This document shows positions 57,177-64,000 of a stretch of DNA of 64,000 bases, one piece after another (within the stretch, counting starts at the first letter, position 1; each line of letters starts with the position of its first letter). The stretch comes from Kitagawia praeruptora (lineage: Eukaryota; Streptophyta; Magnoliopsida; Apiales; Apiaceae). Made by a program: the position numbers and the translations under genes. The stretch is from contig CM075353.1 in NCBI GenBank assembly GCA_037693485.1, positions 45,036,001 through 45,100,000 of the forward strand, written 5' to 3'. The notes under the pieces are model-generated. The model made no database searches. It had not been told where the DNA came from and saw only the letters and a program-made list of their open reading frames with translations.

Positions 57177-58709
57177 TGTTGATTCCGATCATCAATACGC
57201 AGCGGAAACAGTAAATTAAAATCGAAACCAAGCCACGGATCCATGTATAATATATCAAATAATCATGGTATATAGAACGATTACCTTATCGAAGCTTTAC
57301 GTTTATAAAATGATGGAGATGCAAGCCTCCCACGATTACTGAGCACTCCTCTACGAAGCCCCCTCTACGGTATCCACACGAACACCTTTTAGAACGTCCC
57401 ACGATCTTGTCCGGAAGAGAGGTACTAGCCTCTAATGAAAGTATGATTATTAGGGTTTTTGGTTTTTGGACTGCGGCTCTTCTGTTTTTCTCGTACATTA
57501 AAACCATCACACAATATCATTATATATGTGATTGTGTAAAGCCAAAAGCCCATGTCAAAAACCTAGCCCAAATTTGATTTATTAAATAATAGAATAAATC
57601 CTATTATTTAAATAAATAATAATTAAGTCATACTCAATTATTAAAATCATAAAAACATATCTCATATGTCTTTGCATTTTATTATAGCTTAATTAAGTCC
57701 CACTTAATTAATATAATAAAATCCATCTTTATCATTAATTAATTTAAATTCATAATTTAAATTAATTCTTCCTTTAAAATGTTCTATGTGTGTGACCCTG
57801 TAGGTTATTATTTATTTTGGCAATAATTTTATTCTCCAATAAAATTATAAACAATGAGCGGTATCTAGTAATACATCATTGCTACCCAATTAAATAATAA
57901 TTAAATCGTGATTCGATAAACCTTTTGTGATTAATGTTCCCGTGTAATATAATCCCTTTAACCAAATATTATAGATTAAACTCGAGGCATGTTTATTGTC
58001 ATCCTCTTCATAATTTAATCCGGGTTTACTTGATCCATGAGTAGACTATTAATAACAAATCATTATTTGAGCACGGCCATGCATTTTATAGTCTCACTCA
58101 ATCAAGAGGCTAATAATATCTCTCCTATCTGATAGGAGGGTTAAATCCTTTATCTATCATTCATATTTCTCATACGATTCACAATATACCCGATGTCCAC
58201 TTTTATCATTACCCGGTCAAAGGTAACTTTTAATGTAATCAAAGTATATTATCCTCGTATAGAAATATAATGATCTCAAGTCAAAGGATCATTACACCAT
58301 TATCACTGTGAGTCTTTCTTATGACTTAATTAACATGAAGAATCTCACGGTGGGTCTGTCCAGTACCATGTACCCTACATGTACCTATGTATTGACTTTA
58401 GTATCTCCATACTAATAACCAATGAGATGTGGTTATCAGTCAAAAACATACTAGTCTATTTATGTATTATTATTGTCCTGTATAATAATACTCGACTAGG
58501 GACCTTTAAGAATATGATATATATATTATATAATCTCAAATTCAAGTTGTAAACTTAAACTATATAATGTGTATCATTATTCTAAGGACATTTATTATGC
58601 TAACAAATATCGCAGTAAATAGTCATAATAAATCCATTTATTTAATAATCAAATGACATAAGATTTATTCGAGAAACAATGTATTGCCTCTAGGGCACCT
58701 ATACTAACA
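57177..58709 (-). repeat. C3 3' LTR
   Basis: On the minus strand it starts TGTTAGTATAGGTGCCC and ends CGGAATCAACA, 1533 bp. The left boundary is set by the MITE end; the last three bases are not certain without the other LTR. A TATATAAT sequence at about 57515-57530 (minus) may be the promoter. Confidence 0.8.
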
Positions 58710-58710
58710 A

Positions 58711-58723
58711 TCTCCCACTTGCA
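58711..58723 (-). other. C3 polypurine tract
   Basis: Minus strand GCAAGTGGGAGA next to the LTR, the same core as in C1. Confidence 0.78.
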
Positions 58724-61700
58724 CTAGAGCCAATCACCCATGTATCTAATACCCATGGAACTAGTGTGACCGTCGTGCTTCTGCTGCGACAGGCCTTTGG
58801 TCAGTGGGTCTGCAATGTTATCATTTGTATGCACTTTACATATATGTATTTCACCCCTTTCATTAATCTCTCGTATGAGGTGATATCTTCTGAGTATATG
58901 TTTGGATCGGGAGTGCGATCTAGGCTCTCTAGCCTGTGCAATGGCCCCATTATTATCGCAGTATAGATCAATGGGATCTGCAATCGATGGAACCACTTCC
59001 AAATCAGAAATGAATTTTCGAATCCAAACTGCCTCCTTAGCCGCTTCACAAGCTGCAATGTACTCAGCCTCCATTGTAGAATCAGCTACTGTTTCTTGCT
59101 TTGAACTCTTCCAGCTTACAGCACCTCCATTTAGACAAAACACAAAACCAGACTGTGATACAGTATCATCCCTGTCTGTTTGGAAACTCGCATCGGTGTA
59201 ACCCTTTACAACCAGTTTCTCCTCTCCTCCATACACCAAGAATGAATCTTTAGTCCTTTTCAGGTACTTTAGAATATTCTTGACTGCCGTCCAGTGACCT
59301 TCACCTGGATTAGACTGGTATCTGCTCGTCATGCTCAAAGCATACGAAACATCGGGGCGAGTACATACCATTGCATACATGATAGATCCAATTGCTGATG
59401 CATATGGAACTTTATTCATGTGGTCCTTCTCATCTAATGATTTCGGACACTGGTCTTTAGAAATCGTTATTCCTTGAGACACAGGGACATATCCCCTTTT
59501 AGCATTTTGCATACCAAAATGATGCAAAACCTTATCAATGTATGTACTCTGACTTAGACCGATCATCCTTTTAGATCTATCTCGATAGATCCTCATTCCT
59601 AGAATGTAGGTTGCCTCTCCTAAGTCTTTCATAGAGAAATTGCTCCCTAACCAAGTCTTAACAGCCTTTAGAGAAGGTATGTCATTCCCCATTAGTAGTA
59701 TGTCATCAACATACAGTACTATGAATGCCACATGGCTCCCACTAACCTTCTTGTAAACACAAGGTTCATCCTCGTTTTGAATAAAGCCATACTCCTTGAC
59801 TTTTTCATCAAAACGAATATTCCATCTCCTAGAGGCTTGCTTCAATCCATAAATGGATCGACGTAATTTACAAACCTTGCCAACATTCCTTGGATCGACA
59901 AAACCTTCAGGTTGTGTCATGTACACATCCTCTTCTAGGCTCCCATTAAGGAAAGCTGTTTTGACATCCATTTGCCAGATTTCGTAATCATGGAATGCTG
60001 CAATTGCAAGCAAAATCCGTATGTATTTGACCATGGCAACTGGTGAGAAAGTTTCATCATAGTCAATACCATGAATTTGTTTGAACCCTTTCGCAACCAG
60101 TCTTGCTTTATAGGTCTGAACATTTCCTTCCATGTCAGTTTTCTTCTTGAAAACCCACTTGCACCCTACGGGTTTTACCCCTTCAGGTGGATCAACCAAA
60201 TCCCAAACTTGGTTTTCGTACATGGAATCCATCTCGGATTTCATGGCTTCAAGCCATCTCTTAGAGTCTGGACTGTTCATAGCATCTTGGTATGTGAGAG
60301 GCTCATCCTCATCTATGAGCATCAAATCCCCACATTGAGTTAAAAGAAATCCATATCTCTCTGGCTCATGGCGAATTCTACCAGATCTACGAACAACCTG
60401 TGTTTCTTGAGCATTATCATTATTCTGCTCTTGTTCCACCTCATGTTCAATGCTATTTTGTGGTTCTCGATCTTCATCGAGATCTATAGTTCTCCCACTG
60501 TCTCTTTTGGAAACAAAATCTCTTTCCATGAAGACAGCATCTCGAGCAATGAACACTTTCTGCTCAGAAGAACTATAAAAATAATACGCCTTTGTTTCTT
60601 TAGGGTATCCCACAAAATTGCACTCTTCGGATTTAGGTCCAAGCTTGTCAGATACTTGACGTTTTACAAACGCCTTGCATCCCCAAACTTTCATAAAGTT
60701 CATGCTTGACCGTTTCTCCTCCCATATCTCATATGGAGTCTTTTGAACCTTCTTGGTTGGAACACGGTTGAGTGTGAAAGCCGCTGTTTCTAGAGCATAA
60801 CCCCAGAAACTTATTGGAAGATCTGCATGACTCATCATCGATCGTACCATGTCCAACAGAGTACGATTTCTCCTCTCTGAAACTCCATTCCATTGAGGTG
60901 TACCTGGTGGAGTGAGTTGTGATACAATACCACACTCCTTTAAATACTCTTTAAATTCGGTGCTTAAGTATTCACCCCCACGATCGGATCGTAAGATTTT
61001 AATACTTGCACCTCCGCCTATTTGCTTCTCTACTTCAGCCTTGTATTCTTTGAATTTTTCAAAAGAATCGGATTTATTCTTCATAAGATACACATATCCA
61101 TACCTACTGAAGTCATCAGTAAATGTTATGAAGTAGTAGTAGCCTCCTCTAGCCATCACACGCATTGGGCCACATACATCACTATGTATTAGCTCCAAAC
61201 GTTCAGTGCCCCTTTGACCCTTACCAGTAAAAGGGGCTTTAGTCATCTTACCAAGCAAACAAGATTCGCATTTTTCGTATGATTCAAAATCAAACTTATC
61301 CAAGTATCCATCCTTATGTAATTTGGATATGCGTTTCTCATTTATATGTCCTAGACGACAATGCCAGAGGTATGTTTGATTTGAGTCATTAACTTTAAGT
61401 CGTTTGTTTTCTATGTTACAGACAGGATTATCTAAATCAAGAACATATAAACCATTAAATAAACGCGCAACACCATAGGTTAAATCATTCAAAGCAAAAG
61501 AGCAACTATTGTTCTTTATTATAAACGAAAAACCTTTCTTGTCCAAACAAGAAACAGAAATAATGTTTCTGCGAATCGCAGGCACGTAAAAACAGTCTTC
61601 AAGTTCTAAAACAAGCCCAGAGGGCAAAGATAAATAATAAGTTCCTACGGCTAAAGCAGCAACTCTTGCTCCATTGCCTACTCGTAGGTCTACTTCTCCC

Positions 61701-61921
61701 TTAGCCAAAGTCCTACTTCTCTGCAGTTCCTGCACATTTATACAAATGTGAGAAGCACATCCAGTATCCAATACCCAAGATGTAGAAGTAGACAGATTGA
61801 CTTCTATAACATATATTCCTGAAGTAGAAGCTTGTTGAGCCTTCTTCTTCTTCAGATCCTCCTTCAATCTATCCTTCTCAAGGATTGATCGAACGGATAG
61901 AGAGTTTGTGTTGATTGTCAT
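58724..61921 (-). CDS. C3 pol polyprotein with gag stub, uninterrupted
   Basis: 1065 codons open on the minus strand. Residues 1-19 end SVRSILEKDRL, the usual N-terminus of copia Gag. The frame then passes directly into the linker (KKKKAQQASTSG) and protease (DTG at 52-54, in WVLDTGCASHI). The capsid and zinc knuckle are missing. Integrase: H187, H192, C218, C221; catalytic D248, D313 and E349 (D-35-E). RT: D652 in MDVKTAF and YVDD at 737-740. RNase H: D910, the Glu of EAEY at 951-953, and D989. It ends after DPLTKGL. Normal copia Gag-Pol is about 1300-1450 residues. All catalytic residues seem present, so it could supply or use Pol but not build particles alone. Confidence 0.88.
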   Translation of the reverse strand: MTINTNSLSVRSILEKDRLKEDLKKKKAQQASTSGIYVIEVNLSTSTSWVLDTGCASHICINVQELQRSRTLAKGEVDLRVGNGARVAALAVGTYYLSLPSGLVLELEDCFYVPAIRRNIISVSCLDKKGFSFIIKNNSCSFALNDLTYGVARLFNGLYVLDLDNPVCNIENKRLKVNDSNQTYLWHCRLGHINEKRISKLHKDGYLDKFDFESYEKCESCLLGKMTKAPFTGKGQRGTERLELIHSDVCGPMRVMARGGYYYFITFTDDFSRYGYVYLMKNKSDSFEKFKEYKAEVEKQIGGGASIKILRSDRGGEYLSTEFKEYLKECGIVSQLTPPGTPQWNGVSERRNRTLLDMVRSMMSHADLPISFWGYALETAAFTLNRVPTKKVQKTPYEIWEEKRSSMNFMKVWGCKAFVKRQVSDKLGPKSEECNFVGYPKETKAYYFYSSSEQKVFIARDAVFMERDFVSKRDSGRTIDLDEDREPQNSIEHEVEQEQNNDNAQETQVVRRSGRIRHEPERYGFLLTQCGDLMLIDEDEPLTYQDAMNSPDSKRWLEAMKSEMDSMYENQVWDLVDPPEGVKPVGCKWVFKKKTDMEGNVQTYKARLVAKGFKQIHGIDYDETFSPVAMVKYIRILLAIAAFHDYEIWQMDVKTAFLNGSLEEDVYMTQPEGFVDPRNVGKVCKLRRSIYGLKQASRRWNIRFDEKVKEYGFIQNEDEPCVYKKVSGSHVAFIVLYVDDILLMGNDIPSLKAVKTWLGSNFSMKDLGEATYILGMRIYRDRSKRMIGLSQSTYIDKVLHHFGMQNAKRGYVPVSQGITISKDQCPKSLDEKDHMNKVPYASAIGSIMYAMVCTRPDVSYALSMTSRYQSNPGEGHWTAVKNILKYLKRTKDSFLVYGGEEKLVVKGYTDASFQTDRDDTVSQSGFVFCLNGGAVSWKSSKQETVADSTMEAEYIAACEAAKEAVWIRKFISDLEVVPSIADPIDLYCDNNGAIAQAREPRSHSRSKHILRRYHLIREINERGEIHICKVHTNDNIADPLTKGLSQQKHDGHTSSMGIRYMGDWL

Positions 61922-64000
61922 TATTCAGTATCTACAATGTTAAAAGCACAAAATAAACATTAGATTGTCTGAGTTATTATTATTATGTTCAAATGATTAT
62001 GATATATTCATAATATATCTCCCACTATTTTTATCAAATTAATAGCCCTTACTATTAAATCGGAAAGAATATCCCATAAATCTTTCTAGTGAGCCAAGAT
62101 CCATATTTCGTCATATCCTAAGTCAACCACTGGTAGTCCTTAAAACATGATTATTTAGGTAGACAACAGTTGTCAATTATATCATATATAATTCTTGGAT
62201 AGTTTGGTGAACAACAATTGTTCTTGTCTATCTAATAGATTTTGAACCAAACTCTATGCTTCTAAGTTCATAATAATTGAATATAACCGTTTATTTTCAC
62301 CTTATTATGACGACTTAGTTAAGTTAAACCCAATGATACAACGGTCGAATATAACCGCTTATATTCGTCACATCTCACCACGATAGACAGGAGTCCCCTG
62401 CCACTGGCAGTCATTCCCCTTATCGATCTAGGATTCAATGAGTGTTCATTCATTGGAAAGCATCCGATTAAAACTTAATATTTTGTTAAGGGGTTTCAAA
62501 ATTAAAACGACCATGATCCCATCATAAAGAGATTCCCAATTTTTCCTTGAATTAAATACTTCAAATCAATATTCATCAATAGTTTGATTTCCAGGTTGTT
62601 GGAGGAGTCACAAGTGGCCTCACTTAATACCCAACTTCCTTACAGGTAAAACCTGTTTTTGACAAAATCTCCCGATATCTAAATAATTGAAAATTCGTAT
62701 TTAATTCCGTGTTTCATAAACACAGAAATCTCATGATCGTTTGTTTATTTTTAAAATCTCGAATCGTTACAGATTTTATCTTGTTTAGCATGGCAAGCAT
62801 GGCATGGGTGACGTATCTAATACATGCATACATCATTAATCTAATTAAGACATGCATACATTTGTTACTCTACACATGCATCATATGTAAAGTGCATCAC
62901 CTAAATTAATATGCTATGGTTATGGCCCAATCCTATGCGATTTTTCCAAGCTAATGGAAAAATCAAGGTCAATCTATGGTGGTAATAACAAATTATTACA
63001 TAATCTCTTGCTGCGCTTCCAAAGCTGCCTTGATTGCCTCCAAGCTCCTCTCGAAACATTTTACAAAAGAACTCGAGTTGCATTCGAGATAAAATAATTA
63101 CAAAAGAAAAAAAACGACATGCAAGTCGTATTTAATTATTACAAACCATAAATTAAAATTAATATAATAAATTGAAAACTAGGTCTTGGGGCCATAACCA
63201 TGCATCATGCTCACATAGCAATTAAAAACATCACATATTGTATAATCACAATTTTAAACAACATAAATTAAGTATGATCAAATCATAAATAATAAAATTA
63301 ATTTAAATATTAACTTAGTAATCAAAATTACTAATTAATAAAATTTTGCATACTCCAAGTAAAACATTAACATTTATAATTTAATCTAAGCATGCAAAAC
63401 CTGGCTGAAAAAAAAATTTATTTTTTTTTTATTTTTTTTATTAAAACATCAGATACGCATCTACAGTATGCGCAACAGACCTATTCTGTGAATTCTATTA
63501 GACACGCATTCCTCGTATGCGTGTATGACCGAAACCCTATACGATGCGCATACTCAGTATGCGCATCACCTGTACATGAAATTTTCTACAGATTTTCTGA
63601 AACCCAGTTCGATCGTTTGATCATTGTAAGTCGCGATTTTTCTTCAAAACTGATTATACAGACTTTCGTTTACTAATCAGTAACATCACAAACATATATC
63701 AATGATTCTAGAATGATTTAAAATCAAAACCTAGTATGTATATATATATATGTAAACACGTATGTATAGTTATAATCATATTCATGCATGAACTGAAGAT
63801 CAACTGGTTTCTCAGATGATTTTGTTACGTGTTAATCTTATTAAAACATGGCAGGTAACAGCAAATCATTGAACGCAACAAAACAGAAGAAAATCAGAAG
63901 CATGCAGATCGTCAAAACAGTTCGGGTTCTTCCAGTAGGGTTCTTCGGGAGTTAGAACTGATATAGCTTAAAGTAAATCGTTTACATCAATATAGACCAG
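61922..64000 (-). other. C3 non-coding leader
   Basis: About 2.1 kb upstream of pol with no gag-like frame. It shares short landmarks with the C1 leader: CGCAT/ATGCG palindromes at about 63446-63570 and GTTTTTGACAAAATC at about 62650. A 60-codon minus frame at 62901-63083 has no recognisable motif. No primer site is reached before the window ends. Confidence 0.6.

Larger units (their letters stand above)
57177..64000 (-). mobile_element. C3: copia element with open pol and deleted gag (continues past window)
   Basis: 3' LTR 57177-58709, polypurine tract 58711-58723, pol CDS 61921-58724, then a leader of at least 2 kb running off the right edge. Primer site and 5' LTR are not in the window. 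PPT, leader elements and pol are similar to C1, so both belong to related families. Confidence 0.88.

Overview
The window looks like heterochromatin-like nuclear DNA of a flowering plant, most likely a eudicot. It is AT-rich and consists almost entirely of nested, mostly dead mobile elements, with a few fragments of host genes at the left edge. I see no intact host gene, tRNA, rRNA or CRISPR array. The plant assignment rests on Ty3/gypsy elements of the Tat type (dual RNase H), Ty1/copia elements with plant-type initiator-Met primer sites, CACTA transposons, a Stowaway-like MITE and plant-type gene fragments (eL8/RPL7a, HMG-CoA lyase, a leucine-rich-repeat exon). The species cannot be read from the sequence.

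Layout. 1-3836: scattered exon fragments of different host genes, ending in what looks like the right end of a CACTA element with GCGTCGGT hairpin repeats. 3901-4189: a stump of a minus-strand copia LTR. 4190-38628: G1, a Tat-type gypsy element with 518-bp LTRs. G1 is cut by a complete 4568-bp CACTA element (4919-9486, TSD CTA) and by a second, diverged gypsy element G2 (13407-32851, TSD CTTCC). G2 is itself cut by a copia element C1 (18827-27470, TSD CTTGG) whose two 1560-bp LTRs differ at only four bases. The right LTR of G1 (38111-38628) is followed directly by another primer site and gag-pol body, G3 (38629-45093), so G1 and G3 form a tandem sharing one LTR. G3 ends abruptly against a minus-strand copia fragment C2 (45094-46622).

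46623-56856 is a LARD-like element: a 6.7-kb LTR, a primer site, 2.3 kb of non-coding interior, a polypurine tract and the start of the second LTR. That LTR is cut by a Stowaway-like MITE (56857-57176), which is cut in turn by a minus-strand copia element C3 (57177 to beyond 64000). C3 has an open 1065-codon pol frame but almost no gag.

How the parts work together. G1, G2 and G3 encode a single gag-protease-RT-RNase H-second RNase H-integrase polyprotein on the plus strand. Behind it lies an antisense gene with three exons, conserved splice sites and its own TATA box, then a tandem-repeat 3' region, a polypurine tract and the LTR. Every gypsy polyprotein is broken by nonsense codons (mostly CAG or CAA to TAG or TAA) and frameshifts. 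The antisense gene in G2 has only one nonsense codon. C1 and C3 both lack most of gag and carry a leader of more than 2 kb, so they would need Gag from elsewhere.
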